Origin: Halomonas sp. SSL-5
GTDB taxonomy: Bacteria; Pseudomonadota; Gammaproteobacteria; Pseudomonadales; Halomonadaceae
Length of the DNA: 64,000 nt
Assembly (NCBI RefSeq): GCF_030708455.1
Contig: NZ_JAUYWF010000007.1
Location: 1-64,000 of the forward strand
Reading direction: 5' to 3'
Positions 12,176 to 21,774 of the stretch are shown here, piece after piece; position 1 is the stretch's first letter, and each line of letters begins with the position of its first letter. The notes under the pieces are model-generated. The model saw nothing but the letters and a program-made list of their open reading frames with translations, had not been told where the DNA came from and made no database searches. Made by a program: the position numbers and the translations under genes.

Positions 12176-13450
12176 CTACAGCAGTCCTTCGGGAGGATGC
12201 TCGCAGGGCAGTTTGTCGCCGATGAAGCGTTCGATCTCGGGCAGCGAGAAGGCATCTTCCTCACCCACGAAGCTGATCGATACGCCCTTGGCACCGGCCC
12301 GGCCGGTGCGGCCGATGCGGTGGACATAGTCCTCCGGGTCTTCCGGCAGGGTGTAGTTGATGACGTGGCTGACGTCCTCGATATGGATGCCTCGACCGGC
12401 CACATCGGTGGCCACCAGCACCTGGGTCTCGCCGGCGCGGAACTTCTCGAGGGTCTCGATGCGCTGGTTCTGCGGCACGTCACCGGAGAGCATGGCCACG
12501 TCGATGCCCGCCTTGCGCAGCAGGTCGTCGAGCTTGCGCACCAGGTCGCGGCGATTGCCGAACACCATCACGCGGTCGAAGCTCTCCTGCTGCAGCAGCT
12601 TGACCAGCAGGCGCTGCTTGTCGGCATCGCCGACCATGTAGACCCGCTGGTCGATGTCGGCGGCGTTGTCGACGGTCACCGCGATCTCGACATGGGCCGG
12701 TTCATGGGTCCACTGGCTGGCGAGCTCCAGGATGTCCTCGGTGAAGGTGGCCGAGAACAGGAAGGTCTGGCGCTCCTCCTTCTTCGGCGTATGGCGGATG
12801 ATGCGCTTGACGTCGGGAATGAAGCCCATGGAGAGCATGCGATCGGCCTCATCGAGCACCAACACCTCAACCTGGGTCAGGTCGACGTCGCGCTTCTGAT
12901 GGAAGTCGAGCAGGCGCCCCGGGGTGGCCACCAGGATGTCGAGCTTGCCGCCCAGGGCGTCACGCTGTTTCTGGTAGTCCATGCCGCCCACCACGCTTGC
13001 CACCTTGAGATCGGTGAAGCGTGCCAGCGCCTTGGCATCCTTCTCGATCTGCAAGGCGAGCTCTCGCGTCGGCGCCACGATCAGCGAACGCGGCGCGCCG
13101 TTCTTCTGCCCGTTGGGGCGCTCCTCCTCGAGGAAGTAGGCGATGATCGCGATCAGGAAGGCGGCGGTCTTGCCGGTGCCGGTCTGGGCCTTGCCGACGA
13201 TATCGCCGCCGAGCAGGGTGTGGCCGAGGGCCTCCGCCTGGATCGGCGTGCAGTACTCGAAGCCCTGCGCATGGATGGCATGCATCAGTGGCAGGGGCAG
13301 GTCGAAGTCGTGAAAGCGCCACTTGCCGGCCACCGGGGGTACCTGGAACTGGCGCAGGTCCCAGTTCGACTGGCGACGGCGCGGCTTGCGACGACGACGC
13401 TTGGGCTTGCGGTTCTCGGCCGGGGCCGTGGTCTGTTCCGACTCGCTCAT
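12176..13450 (-). CDS. rhlB: RhlB-type DEAD-box RNA helicase
   Basis: 424 residues. A basic N-terminal tail rich in RRR/KPK is followed by the Q motif (FEYCTPIQ), motif I AQTGTGKT, motif [10 protein letters not shown], motif III SATF and motif [12 protein letters not shown]. It resembles the gammaproteobacterial RhlB that works with RNase E in mRNA decay. ATG at 13450 is chosen because the upstream extension encodes a low-complexity run overlapping the divergent neighbour; GGAAAG lies upstream. Confidence 0.9.
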   Translation of the reverse strand: MSESEQTTAPAENRKPKRRRRKPRRRQSNWDLRQFQVPPVAGKWRFHDFDLPLPLMHAIHAQGFEYCTPIQAEALGHTLLGGDIVGKAQTGTGKTAAFLIAIIAYFLEEERPNGQKNGAPRSLIVAPTRELALQIEKDAKALARFTDLKVASVVGGMDYQKQRDALGGKLDILVATPGRLLDFHQKRDVDLTQVEVLVLDEADRMLSMGFIPDVKRIIRHTPKKEERQTFLFSATFTEDILELASQWTHEPAHVEIAVTVDNAADIDQRVYMVGDADKQRLLVKLLQQESFDRVMVFGNRRDLVRKLDDLLRKAGIDVAMLSGDVPQNQRIETLEKFRAGETQVLVATDVAGRGIHIEDVSHVINYTLPEDPEDYVHRIGRTGRAGAKGVSISFVGEEDAFSLPEIERFIGDKLPCEHPPEGLL

Positions 13451-13582
13451 AGGCTTGCTGTCTTTCCGTATCGATAGGGTAGTCGTGTGATGCAAACGGA
13501 CATTGTACCAGTCTATGCGACGAAGGGCGCGTCTCACCGCGAAGGGCTGGTAGAATGCGCGCCAAAGCAGAGGAGTTTCCCC

Positions 13583-13840
13583 ATGACACGTCGCAAGAAG
13601 ACCCGTTCGCTGGCCGACAAGGTGCAGATTCGCACCGGTCGGCGCAAGGATTACAAGCAGTGGCGCCACGAGAACCCCGATCAGGTGGTGTCGTCGACCC
13701 GCTATACCCAGAAGAAGCGTCAGCAACGCAAGCTGCAGGCCGCCCGCAAGCAGGCCCGCCAGGAGCAGGGCCAGGAGATCGCCATCCACCCCGAGCGCGA
13801 CGGCGGCGAGGGGCCGGAGCAGGGAGGCACGCCTAGCTGA
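13583..13840 (+). CDS. Small basic protein of unknown function
   Basis: 85 residues, very rich in Arg, Lys and Gln ([19 protein letters not shown]), with an acidic C-terminus; likely to bind nucleic acid. AGAGGAG precedes the ATG, and the stop overlaps the xthA ATG (TGATG), so the two are co-translated. I do not recognise a named family with confidence. Confidence 0.75.
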   Translation: MTRRKKTRSLADKVQIRTGRRKDYKQWRHENPDQVVSSTRYTQKKRQQRKLQAARKQARQEQGQEIAIHPERDGGEGPEQGGTPS

Positions 13841-14667
13841 TGCGCCTGGTCTCGTTCAATATCAACGGCATTCGCGCGCGCCTCCATCAGCTGGAGGCGC
13901 TGGTGGCGGCCCACCGCCCGGCGCTGATCGGCCTGCAGGAGACCAAGGTGCAGGACGCCGAGTTTCCCCGCGAGGCGGTGGAGGCCCTGGGCTATCGGGT
14001 CGTCTATCATGGCCAGAAGGGCCACTACGGCGTGGCCCTGATGATCGATGTCACCCAGTGTGGCGAACCCGAGGCGGTACACTACGGCTTCCCCGATGAC
14101 CGCGAGGAGGCCCAGCGGCGCATGATCGGCGTGGTCCTGAGGCTGGCCGGTGGTGAGTCGCTGACGGTGTGGAACGGCTACTTTCCCCAGGGCGAGAACG
14201 TCGAGCACCCGCTGAAGTTTCCCCACAAGCGCGAGTTCTATGTCCAGCTCGGGGCGCTGCTCGAGCAGCACCACCGCCCCGACGAGCGCCTGGCGGTGAT
14301 GGGCGACTTCAACATCTCCCCCGAGGATATCGATATCGGCATCGGCGAGGCCAACCGCAAGCGCTGGCTGCGCGAGGGCAAGACCAGCTTCCAGCCGGTG
14401 GAGCGCGAGTGGCTCACGGGTATCAAGGCCTGGGGGCTCAGCGACAGTTACCGGTTGCGTTATCCGACGGTGGATGACCGCTTCAGCTGGTTCGATTATC
14501 GCTCGAAGGGCTTCGACCGGGAGCCGAAGCGCGGCCTGCGCATCGACCATATCCTGGTGACCGCGCCGCTGGCCGAGCGGGTGGTCGACGCCGGCATCGA
14601 CTACGCGCTGCGCGGCATGGAGAAGCCCTCCGACCACGCCCCGGTCTGGACCGAGCTGACGCTGTAG
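13840..14667 (+). CDS. xthA: Exonuclease III family AP endonuclease
   Basis: 275 residues of the exonuclease III/AP endonuclease fold. Motifs run in order: [17 protein letters not shown] (metal Glu), [21 protein letters not shown], and the C-terminal DHILVTAPL and SDHAPVW (catalytic His). It cleaves abasic sites in base-excision repair and has 3' exonuclease activity. Translationally coupled to the small basic protein upstream. Confidence 0.93.
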   Translation: MRLVSFNINGIRARLHQLEALVAAHRPALIGLQETKVQDAEFPREAVEALGYRVVYHGQKGHYGVALMIDVTQCGEPEAVHYGFPDDREEAQRRMIGVVLRLAGGESLTVWNGYFPQGENVEHPLKFPHKREFYVQLGALLEQHHRPDERLAVMGDFNISPEDIDIGIGEANRKRWLREGKTSFQPVEREWLTGIKAWGLSDSYRLRYPTVDDRFSWFDYRSKGFDREPKRGLRIDHILVTAPLAERVVDAGIDYALRGMEKPSDHAPVWTELTL

Positions 14668-14681
14668 CGCCGCTGGCCACC

Positions 14682-14717
14682 AAAAAACCCCACGCCCGGC
14701 AGCGGGGCGTGGGGTTC
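14682..14717 (-). terminator. Rho-independent terminator of the DAHP synthase gene
   Basis: On the minus strand, the stem AACCCCACGCC / GGCGTGGGGTT is followed by TTTTTT, about 50 bases past the DAHP synthase stop. The stem may also end the convergent xthA transcript. Confidence 0.85.
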
Positions 14718-14765
14718 GCGTTCATGCGGCAGTCCGCCGCCGGCTTGCCGCTTCGGGTGCCTCGA

Positions 14766-15842
14766 TTAGCCCTCGATTCGCTTGGCCAGCACCGGCGCCA
14801 GCTTCTCGTCCATCTCCTTGAACGCGCGCTCGGTGGTGTCCCAGTCGATGCAGGCATCGGTGATGGAGACCCCGTACGCAAGCTGGCTGAGATCCTCGGT
14901 CAGCTTCTGGTTGCCCCAGCCGATGTTGGACTCGACCATCAGGCCGATGATCGAGCGATTGCCCTCGAGGATCTGGTTGGTGACGTTCTCCAGCACCAGG
15001 GGCTGCAGCCCCGCGTCCTTGTTGGAGTTGGCGTGGGAGCAGTCGATCATGATGTTGGGCTTGATGCCGGCCTTCTTGAGCTCCTGCTCGGCCAGCGCCA
15101 CGCTGACGCTGTCGTAGTTGGGCTTGCCGTTGCCGCCGCGCAGCACCACGTGGCCATAGACGTTGCCGCGGGTGCGAATGATCGCCACCCGGCCCTTGTA
15201 GTCGATGCCCAGGAAGTTGTGGGGGTGTGCCACCGACTGCAGGGCGTTGACCGCGACATCCAGGCTGCCGTCGGTGCCGTTCTTGAAGCCCACCGGGCAG
15301 GAGAGGCCGGAGGACATCTCGCGGTGGGTCTGGGACTCGGTGGTACGCGCACCGATCGCCGACCAGCTGATGCAGTCCTGGATATACTGCGGCGAGATCG
15401 GGTCGAGCGCCTCGGTGGCCAGCGGCAGGCCCATCTCGGCCAGCTCCACCAGCAGCCGGCGGGCGATATGCAGCCCCTCCTCGATCTCGAAGGAGCCGTT
15501 CAGGTGGGGGTCGTTGATCAGGCCCTTCCAGCCCACGGTGGTGCGGGGCTTCTCGAAGTAGACGCGCATCACGATATACAGGCTGTCCTTCACCTCGTCG
15601 GCCAGGCGCCGCAGGCGACGCGCGTAGTCGAGGGCGGCGTCCACGTCGTGGATGGAGCAGGGGCCGACCACGACCAGCAGGCGCGGATCCTCGCCGTCGA
15701 GGATGCGCTGGATGGTGTGGCGCCCCTCGATGACCGTCTTCTCGGCGGCGTCGGTGAGCGGAATCTCCTGCTTGAGGGCTTCCGGCGTGATGAGCACGTC
15801 CTGGGAGAGGACGTTGAGATTGCTGACCTGCTGATCTGTCAT
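14766..15842 (-). CDS. aroG: 3-deoxy-7-phosphoheptulonate (DAHP) synthase, AroAI-alpha class
   Basis: 358 residues catalysing phosphoenolpyruvate plus erythrose 4-phosphate to DAHP, the first step of aromatic amino-acid synthesis. Landmarks are VVGPCSIHD, MRVYFEKPRTTVGWKG, GARTTESQTHRE, GFKNGTDG and DCSHANSNK. Length and motifs fit the AroF/AroG/AroH group. I cannot tell which aromatic amino acid inhibits it, so the symbol is a family label. Confidence 0.9.
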   Translation of the reverse strand: MTDQQVSNLNVLSQDVLITPEALKQEIPLTDAAEKTVIEGRHTIQRILDGEDPRLLVVVGPCSIHDVDAALDYARRLRRLADEVKDSLYIVMRVYFEKPRTTVGWKGLINDPHLNGSFEIEEGLHIARRLLVELAEMGLPLATEALDPISPQYIQDCISWSAIGARTTESQTHREMSSGLSCPVGFKNGTDGSLDVAVNALQSVAHPHNFLGIDYKGRVAIIRTRGNVYGHVVLRGGNGKPNYDSVSVALAEQELKKAGIKPNIMIDCSHANSNKDAGLQPLVLENVTNQILEGNRSIIGLMVESNIGWGNQKLTEDLSQLAYGVSITDACIDWDTTERAFKEMDEKLAPVLAKRIEG

Positions 15843-16164
15843 TCGGGTACCTTAATGTCGTGTCTGCGCTGATGGCCTGACGGCGTGATTCTTGTGGCTC
15901 TACTATACACCGGCCGGGGCATGCCGGATCAATCGCGGGAACCTCTGCGGCACCCGCATTGTCTCAGCGCCCGCGTCCGCTATCGACCGCGGCTTGATGG
16001 ATGAACTGGAAAAGGGAACACTTGTGCGATTGTTGTTGACGGTCATCGACCCCCACCCGCCCAGGCTCCAGGTAGACGCTATGCAAGCACGCCACGCTGT
16101 TGAAGTTTCAAGGCCCTCCGGTCGACGCCGCCTCGCCCGTCGCCTGATGACGGGGAGGGACTAG
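15843..16164 (+). promoter_or_regulatory. Divergent intergenic region with a candidate sigma-E promoter for rpoE
   Basis: The gap separates the divergent DAHP synthase and rpoE genes. GGAACCT (15938-15944) and TCTCA (15962-15966), 17 bases apart, resemble the extracytoplasmic sigma-E/AlgU pattern GAACTT-N16/17-TCTGA and could serve autoregulation of rpoE. A TATAGT hexamer on the minus strand near 15900-15906 may be the -10 of the DAHP synthase. No gene is supported here. Confidence 0.35.
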
Positions 16165-16770
16165 ATGGGCGCCAGGGAAACCGACCAGCAGCTCGTCGAG
16201 CGCGCCCAGAAGGGCGATACCCGCGCCTTCGACCTGCTGGTGAAGAAGTATCAGCACAAGATCATCGGCCTGATCGGCCGCTACGTGCATGACCACGCCG
16301 AGGTGCAGGACGTGGCGCAGGAGGCCTTCATCAAGGCCTTTCGTGCCCTGGGCAAGTTTCGCGCCGAGAGCGCCTTCTATACCTGGATGTACCGGATCGC
16401 CATCAACACGGCGAAGAACCATCTGGTCTCGAAGGGACGGCGGCCGCCGGGCAGCGACCTGGATATCGTCGATGCCGAGATCCTCGACCAGAGCGGCCGC
16501 CTCTCGGATACCGAGACCCCCGAGGCGGCCATGGCCCGTGACCAGCTGGAGGCCGCCATCTTCGAGGCGATCGAGGCACTGCCCGATGACCTGCGCACGG
16601 CGATCACCCTGCGCGAGCTGGATGGCCTCTCCTACGAGGATATCTCCAACATCATGGAGTGCCCGGTCGGCACGGTACGCTCGCGGATCTTCCGGGCACG
16701 GGAGGCGGTGGATGCGCATATCCAGCCGCTGGTCACCACCGCGCGCAACCGCGAGGCGGGCGATGAGTGA
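16165..16770 (+). CDS. rpoE: RNA polymerase sigma factor RpoE/AlgU
   Basis: 201 residues, ECF sigma factor. Region 2 is visible in VQDVAQEAFIKAFRAL and FYTWMYRIAINTAKN, and region 4 in LDGLSYEDISNIMECPVGTV. It directs transcription of envelope-stress genes and is held at the membrane by the anti-sigma factor encoded next. A strong GGGAGGGA site precedes the ATG. The order rpoE-mucA-mucB-mucD is the standard gammaproteobacterial one. Confidence 0.95.
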   Translation: MGARETDQQLVERAQKGDTRAFDLLVKKYQHKIIGLIGRYVHDHAEVQDVAQEAFIKAFRALGKFRAESAFYTWMYRIAINTAKNHLVSKGRRPPGSDLDIVDAEILDQSGRLSDTETPEAAMARDQLEAAIFEAIEALPDDLRTAITLRELDGLSYEDISNIMECPVGTVRSRIFRAREAVDAHIQPLVTTARNREAGDE

Positions 16771-16870
16771 TCCGCGCCAGGAAATTGTCGATTTCTTGTC
16801 GATTCGCTGAACTGTCCGGCGCCTTTGGCGTCACATGCAGTGTTCGATCCGCCCATGGCGGTTAAGGATG

Positions 16871-16904
16871 TCGGCATTCCCGGAACCGCTACCGCGAATG
16901 CCGA
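16871..16904 (+). other. Hairpin in the rpoE-rseA gap
   Basis: TCGGCATTC (16871-16879) pairs with GAATGCCGA (16896-16904), loop 16 bases. It lies in the unusually long 189-base gap before the anti-sigma gene, where other species have little space. It could modulate expression of the anti-sigma factor relative to the sigma factor; there is no T-tract. Confidence 0.5.
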
Positions 16905-16959
16905 TATCTGGCTGATAACGGATGCAAGGCCACGGCCTTGCCAGGCTGAGGTGTTGAGA

Positions 16960-17667
16960 ATGAGTCAGAACGCACGGGAATCGCTTTCTGCCCTGATGGA
17001 CAACGAGGGCGATGAGCTGGAACTTCGCCGCGTGCTGAAGTCGCTGGACGACGAACCGGATGCCGCCGAGGCGTGGCGACGCTATCACCTCATGCGCAGC
17101 CTGATGCGGCGCGAGTCGGAGGTGGACGTCAGCGTCGACCTCTCCGCGGGCATCCTGGCGCGTCTCGAGAGCGAGCCGGCGCCGGCCCTCGATGATGACG
17201 CCGCGCCACCCGCGCCCCGTCGCTCCCTGCCTTTCGCGCGCAGTGCCGGCATCGCCGCCGCCGTGTCGCTGATGGTGATCACCGGTGTGCAGTTCTACAA
17301 CGGCGGTGGCATCCCCACCGAGGGCGGGTCAACCGAACTGGCCGCTGGCGCCGGAGAGGGAGCCACCCAGGCCTCTCCCGCCGGCCTGGCGAGCGATGGG
17401 GTTCAGCGCCCCTCGCTGGCCGATCTGCCACTCTTCCAGCTGCCCCGGGGCGGTACCAGCGGCCTGATGACCGTGGGTGCCGATATGCAGAACACGCCGA
17501 TGTTCATGGCGCCCAGCCAGCGGCAGTCGCTGATGGCCGACGAGGAGCAGGCGCGCCTGCTCCAATCCTACCTGGACCGCCACGCCGAGGGGGCCGCCTA
17601 CCGCAGCGGTGACTCCTGGATGCCGCTGCTGCGCGCCAGCGGTGGCGACAGCCTCGGTCAGCGCTGA
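16960..17667 (+). CDS. rseA: Anti-sigma-E factor RseA/MucA
   Basis: 235 residues. The cytoplasmic sigma-binding domain starts SQNARESLSALMDNEGDELELRR-like and includes AEAWRRYHLMRSLMR. One membrane helix follows (SAGIAAAVSLMVITGVQFY, about residues 95-113), then a periplasmic domain. It sequesters RpoE until cleaved by envelope proteases. ATG 16960 is chosen because the family N-terminus begins there; the frame continues upstream without similarity. Confidence 0.9.
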   Translation: MSQNARESLSALMDNEGDELELRRVLKSLDDEPDAAEAWRRYHLMRSLMRRESEVDVSVDLSAGILARLESEPAPALDDDAAPPAPRRSLPFARSAGIAAAVSLMVITGVQFYNGGGIPTEGGSTELAAGAGEGATQASPAGLASDGVQRPSLADLPLFQLPRGGTSGLMTVGADMQNTPMFMAPSQRQSLMADEEQARLLQSYLDRHAEGAAYRSGDSWMPLLRASGGDSLGQR

Positions 17668-17681
17668 GCGGGAGCCGGGCG

Positions 17682-18650
17682 ATGCGCCTCCTTCGCCGCT
17701 GCGCCGCGGGTCTCCTGCCGTGTCTGCTGGCGGCCGTCGCGCCGGCCGTGGCATTCGAGGCGACGCCCGACGCGGACCGTTTCGACTGCCGCGTCCTCGA
17801 GCAGGAGCCTGCCCCGCAGAGTGCCCTCGAATGGTATGAGCTCAGCCTCTGGGCGGGTCACTGCTACCGCTACGATGCCCACGCGGTGCGTATCGGCTTC
17901 GATGGCGTGCGTACCCTCGTGCTCAGTCATCAGGTGGACGACGGCGTCGAGCGGGGTCAGGCCCGCTTCCTCGACGGTCCCCCCATGGCCGTCGAGCGGC
18001 GCAGCCGCATCGGCCGCCTGGGCTGGTCGGGGGGTAGCGAGGCCCCCCCGACCCCCGAGGGCATCGCTACCAGCATTGCCTCGTACTACCGATTGAGCCT
18101 GGGCGGCGAGGAGCGCATCGCCAACCGGCGCGCCCGGCGCCTGGATATCTCGCCGCTCGACAGCTTCCGCTATGGCAAGCGGCTGTGGCTCGATGTCGAC
18201 ACCGGCTTGACCCTCAAGCAGAGCCTGCTCGACGAGACCGGGCGAGTCGTGGAGACTTTCCAGCTCACGGTGCTCGAGCGGCCGCGGCTGCACCAGGGCG
18301 AGGTGAGCGTCGACGCTCCCCGTGAGGCACCCCGGGATGCGTGGAGCCCCGGCTGGCTGCCCGCGGGCTTCCGGCCGCAGCCGGTGGAGACCCGCAGCGG
18401 ACGTCACGGCAGCGATGTGATTCACCGCCTCTACAGCGATGGCCTCTCCACCTTCAGCGTCTTCGTCTCCCCCCTCGACGGCATCGAGCCCCTGGCCCCC
18501 GGCCTGCACCGGCTCGGCGTCTCCCACGCCGTGGTGCGTCATCGCGAGTTGGGCGGCGTCCCGCGGCAGGTGCTGGTCATGGGCGAGATGCCGCCGCGGG
18601 TGTTGCTGCGGGTCGCCGATGCCCTGAGCTGGAACGCCGCCGATTCCTGA
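17682..18650 (+). CDS. rseB: Periplasmic sigma-E regulatory protein RseB/MucB
   Basis: 322 residues: signal peptide ending near APAVA-FEA, an N-terminal domain with the LolA-like fold, and a C-terminal domain with FRPQPVETR and VHRLYSDGLSTFSVFV-type motifs. It binds the periplasmic part of RseA and protects it from proteolysis until mislocalised lipoprotein or LPS signals arrive. It starts 14 bases after rseA and precedes the MucD protease. Confidence 0.88.
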   Translation: MRLLRRCAAGLLPCLLAAVAPAVAFEATPDADRFDCRVLEQEPAPQSALEWYELSLWAGHCYRYDAHAVRIGFDGVRTLVLSHQVDDGVERGQARFLDGPPMAVERRSRIGRLGWSGGSEAPPTPEGIATSIASYYRLSLGGEERIANRRARRLDISPLDSFRYGKRLWLDVDTGLTLKQSLLDETGRVVETFQLTVLERPRLHQGEVSVDAPREAPRDAWSPGWLPAGFRPQPVETRSGRHGSDVIHRLYSDGLSTFSVFVSPLDGIEPLAPGLHRLGVSHAVVRHRELGGVPRQVLVMGEMPPRVLLRVADALSWNAADS

Positions 18651-18720
18651 ATTCGTGACGACCCGCTGTCGTCACCCCGTGATCTTCGCATTGCCCAACC
18701 AAACCCACGCAGGAGCCAAC

Positions 18721-20133
18721 ATGATGCGAACGCTGCGACACCTTTCCCTGTGGATGCTGCTGGCCGGGACCCTGCTGGCCTGGCAGAGTGCCATGGCCCG
18801 TGACCTGCCCGACTTCACCGCGCTGGTGGAGGAGGCCGCCCCCGGCGTGGTGAACATCTCGACGACCCGCATGGTCGAGAGCCGCAACCCCTTTCAGGGG
18901 TTCGGCAGCGAGGAGATTCCCGAGATCTTCCGCCACTTCTTCGGCGACCGTTTCCCCGCGCCGCCGGGCCAGGCACCGGGCAGGCCCCAGGAGCGTCAGT
19001 CGCTGGGTTCCGGCTTCATCATCAGCGATGACGGCTACATCATGACCAACGCCCATGTGGTCGATGGTGCCGACGAGATCCTGGTGCGCCTCAATGATCG
19101 CCGCGAGCTGGCCGCGGAACTGGTGGGCAGCGACGAGCGCACCGACGTGGCGGTGCTCAAGGTCGACGCCAGTGACCTGCCGACGCTGCGCCTGGGCGAC
19201 TCCGATGGCCTCAGGGTCGGCGAGTGGGTGGCCGCCATCGGCTCTCCCTTCGGCTTCGACCACTCGGTCACCGCGGGCATCGTCAGCGCCATCGACCGCA
19301 CCCTGCCGCGGGATGCCTATGTACCGTTCATCCAGACCGACGTGGCCATCAATCCGGGCAACTCCGGCGGGCCGCTGTTCAACCTCGACGGCGAAGTCGT
19401 GGGCATCAACTCCCAGATCTTCACCCGCAGCGGTGGCTTCATGGGACTGTCGTTCGCGATTCCCATCAACGTTGCCATGGACGTCGCCGACCAGTTGCGC
19501 GACGACGGCGAAGTGCGGCGCGGCTGGCTGGGGGTGATGATCCAGCCGGTGTCGCGTGACCTGGCCGAGTCCTTCGGCATGGATGAGCCGCGGGGTGCGC
19601 TGATCGCCGACCTCGACCCCGAGGGGCCGGCGGCCGAGGGCGGCCTTCAGGCCGGCGACGTCATCCTCGCCGTGGACGGTGCCCGGGTAGATGACTCCAG
19701 CACCCTGCCGCGGCTGATCGGGCGCACCGCGCCGGGCAGCGACGTCGAGCTCGAGCTGATGCGTGACGGCCAGCGTCGCAGCCTCGAGCTGACCCTGGGC
19801 GATTGGCCCGACAGCGGCGGTGCCCCGGGCCAGAGTCGCGACAGCCAGCAGGCGCGCCTGGGCATCTCCGTGATCGAGCTGGACGCCGCCGAGCGCGAGC
19901 GCCTGGGCATCGAGGGCGGGGTGCGCATCTCCGAGGTCGACCCCGGCGGTGCCGCGGCGGCGGCGGGCCTGCAGCCCGGTGACATCCTGGTCAGCATCGA
20001 TCATCGGGCCGTCAGCAGCGCGTCCCAGCTGGTGACCCTGGTGAGTGAGCTGCCCGCGGATCGCGCCGTGCCGGTGCGCCTGTATCGGGAGGGTCGTTCG
20101 CTGTTCGTGGCCCTGCGCCTGGCCGGCGACTGA
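18721..20133 (+). CDS. mucD: MucD/DegP-like periplasmic serine protease
   Basis: 470 residues: signal peptide (cleaved near QSAMA-RDL), trypsin-like domain with His in NAHVVDGADE, Asp in ERTDVAVLK and nucleophile Ser in GNSGGPLF, then two PDZ domains starting near residues 280 and 385. It degrades or chaperones misfolded envelope proteins and dampens the sigma-E response. ATG 18721 follows AGGAG. The gene ends the rpoE operon. Confidence 0.94.
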   Translation: MMRTLRHLSLWMLLAGTLLAWQSAMARDLPDFTALVEEAAPGVVNISTTRMVESRNPFQGFGSEEIPEIFRHFFGDRFPAPPGQAPGRPQERQSLGSGFIISDDGYIMTNAHVVDGADEILVRLNDRRELAAELVGSDERTDVAVLKVDASDLPTLRLGDSDGLRVGEWVAAIGSPFGFDHSVTAGIVSAIDRTLPRDAYVPFIQTDVAINPGNSGGPLFNLDGEVVGINSQIFTRSGGFMGLSFAIPINVAMDVADQLRDDGEVRRGWLGVMIQPVSRDLAESFGMDEPRGALIADLDPEGPAAEGGLQAGDVILAVDGARVDDSSTLPRLIGRTAPGSDVELELMRDGQRRSLELTLGDWPDSGGAPGQSRDSQQARLGISVIELDAAERERLGIEGGVRISEVDPGGAAAAAGLQPGDILVSIDHRAVSSASQLVTLVSELPADRAVPVRLYREGRSLFVALRLAGD

Positions 20134-20158
20134 GCCACTCTCCACGCCCCGCGCTCGG

Positions 20159-20190
20159 CAGCCCGACGGTCCTCCCGTCGGGCTGCTGTA
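20159..20190 (+). terminator. Terminator of the rpoE-mucD operon
   Basis: A perfect 10-bp stem, AGCCCGACGG (20160-20169) with CCGTCGGGCT (20175-20184), 26 bases after the mucD stop and followed by gctgtat. Confidence 0.75.
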
Positions 20191-20289
20191 TCTGGCACCC
20201 GCATCCCGGTACAATGCGCACATCCTGGCCGCCGGCCCGCATTGCTGCGCCTGGCCCTGGCCCGAACCCCATCAGGCAGAAGTCCATCG

Positions 20290-20364
20290 ATGTCCCAAGA
20301 CACCTCCTCCGACAAGCTCAAGCACATCCGCAACTTCTCGATCATCGCCCACATCGACCATTGA
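20290..20364 (+). pseudogene. lepA: 5' fragment of lepA (elongation factor 4) cut off by prophage insertion
   Basis: The first 24 codons match the LepA N-terminus: SDKLKHIRNFSIIAHIDH, which in LepA continues as GKSTL of the G1 nucleotide-binding loop. Here the frame hits TGA right after IDH and enters phage DNA. A TACAAT hexamer near 20210 could be its promoter -10. LepA is the back-translocating ribosomal GTPase, and lepA following mucD is the expected synteny. The remaining roughly 575 codons must lie beyond the right end of the prophage, outside the window. Confidence 0.9.
20344..20364 (+). other. Left prophage attachment junction (attL) within lepA
   Basis: Sequence is LepA-like up to about 20361 and unlike LepA after it; the integrase gene starts 184 bases later. 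The exact common core cannot be set because the right junction is not in the window; it must include or adjoin ATCGCCCACATCGACCA (20344-20360). Confidence 0.7.
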
Positions 20365-20547
20365 CCACCGGCAACAGACAGCCATAACCCGCCAAGAACA
20401 CCCCGCCGCACCGCCTCCCGCCTCAGTTCTGCCAGCCATTACCAGCAACCACCAGAAGCCAAAAGACACAGCCAGCCACTAGAAATATGTACTTGCCTGC
20501 GTACATACTCGGCCCCTCAACGACACGATGCTGGGGAGCATGTACAC
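20365..20547. promoter_or_regulatory. Phage attachment arm and integrase leader with inverted repeat
   Basis: No gene in these 183 bases. TATGTAC (20486-20492) and GTACATA (20501-20507) form a 7-bp inverted repeat with an 8-base centre, and another CATGTACACATG sits just before the integrase ATG. The repeats are candidate binding sites for integrase arms, excisionase or a regulator of integrase expression. Confidence 0.45.
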
Positions 20548-21774
20548 ATGGCGCTGACAGACGCATGGCTGAAGGCCGTCCACCGCAAGCCGCGGGACGC
20601 CACCACCGAGAAAGCTGACCGGGACGGGCTGGGCGCCCGAGTCACCCTGACCGGCAAAGTCGTCTTCCAAATCCGCTACCGCTATCGCGGCAAGGCCGCG
20701 CGCCTGGACCTCGGCACCTACCCGGCCATGACCTTGAAGCAAGCCCGGGATGAAGCGTTGCGTCGGCGAGGCCAGCTCGAGCAGGGGCACGACCCTCGCA
20801 CCGTCAAGCGGGTGGAGCAGGCCACCATAGCCGACGCGCCTACCAATGAAGCCTTGGTCCGCGATTGGCATACGCGCTACTGCCAGGCGCGCAAGGTCGG
20901 CGAGAAGGAGATCCTGCGCAGCTTCGAGCTGCATGTGTTCCCGACCCTGGGAAAGCTGCCCGCGGACGAGACCGGGCTACGCCAGTGGATGGACCTTCTC
21001 GAGCCATTAGCGGAAGAGAAGCCGCGCATTGCCGAACGGGTGCTGACCAACATGAAGCAGGTGCACAAGTGGGGCGCTCGCCGCGGGATCGTGGAGCAGC
21101 AGCCGCTGGCGGCGATCTCGGCGAAGGAGGATCTTCACGTCAATCGCCGCCGCGTGAAGGGCAGGGCGCTGGATGATGGCGAGCTGTGGTTGATCTGGCA
21201 GTCCATGGAGCGCTCGCGGATGCCGCTGCGCTCACGCCTGTTCGTGAAGCTGGCGTTGCTGTATGGGTGTCGGCCTGGCGAGCTGACCGGGGCAAGGCGG
21301 GAGGAGTTCGACTTCGAGGAAGGGGTATGGGAGATGCCGCCTGAGCGACACAAGACGGGGAGGGTGACAGGCCGGGCATTGCGCCGGCCCATCATCGAGG
21401 AGGTGGTGCCGCTGCTGCGCCAAGCTATGACGCTGTCGCGCCATCCTGAGCTGCTGTTCAGCGGCGAGTCAAAGGCGGTTCCGCTCAACGACCGTTCGGT
21501 GTTGAGCTACCCGTACAACATCATGCGGGTGGCGAAGAACCAGATGGGGAAGGAGATGGCGCACTGGTCGATGTACGACCTGCGCAAGACGGCGAGGACG
21601 CACTGGTCCACGCTGACGGAGCCGCATGTGGCTGAGGTGATGCTGGGTCACTCGTTGCCTGGTGTCTGGCAGGTCTATGATCGTCACGACTACCTGGAGG
21701 AGCAGGCGAAGGCCTATCGGGCATGGCATGAGCGGCTCACGCGGCTTGTGTCCGGCGATCCTCCCATGCCTTGA
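20548..21774 (+). CDS. int: Tyrosine-type prophage integrase
   Basis: 408 residues of the P4/bacteriophage-type integrase family. It has an N-terminal arm-binding DUF4102-like domain (RYRGKAARLDLGTYPAMTL at about residues 45-63), a central SAM-like core-binding domain and a catalytic domain. Catalytic residues are Arg in GCRPGEL, Lys in ERHKTGR, Arg in DLRKTART, His in LGHSLPG and Tyr in QVYDRHDY. It faces into the prophage from the lepA junction and its 3' end overlaps the convergent excisionase gene. Confidence 0.95.
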   Translation: MALTDAWLKAVHRKPRDATTEKADRDGLGARVTLTGKVVFQIRYRYRGKAARLDLGTYPAMTLKQARDEALRRRGQLEQGHDPRTVKRVEQATIADAPTNEALVRDWHTRYCQARKVGEKEILRSFELHVFPTLGKLPADETGLRQWMDLLEPLAEEKPRIAERVLTNMKQVHKWGARRGIVEQQPLAAISAKEDLHVNRRRVKGRALDDGELWLIWQSMERSRMPLRSRLFVKLALLYGCRPGELTGARREEFDFEEGVWEMPPERHKTGRVTGRALRRPIIEEVVPLLRQAMTLSRHPELLFSGESKAVPLNDRSVLSYPYNIMRVAKNQMGKEMAHWSMYDLRKTARTHWSTLTEPHVAEVMLGHSLPGVWQVYDRHDYLEEQAKAYRAWHERLTRLVSGDPPMP

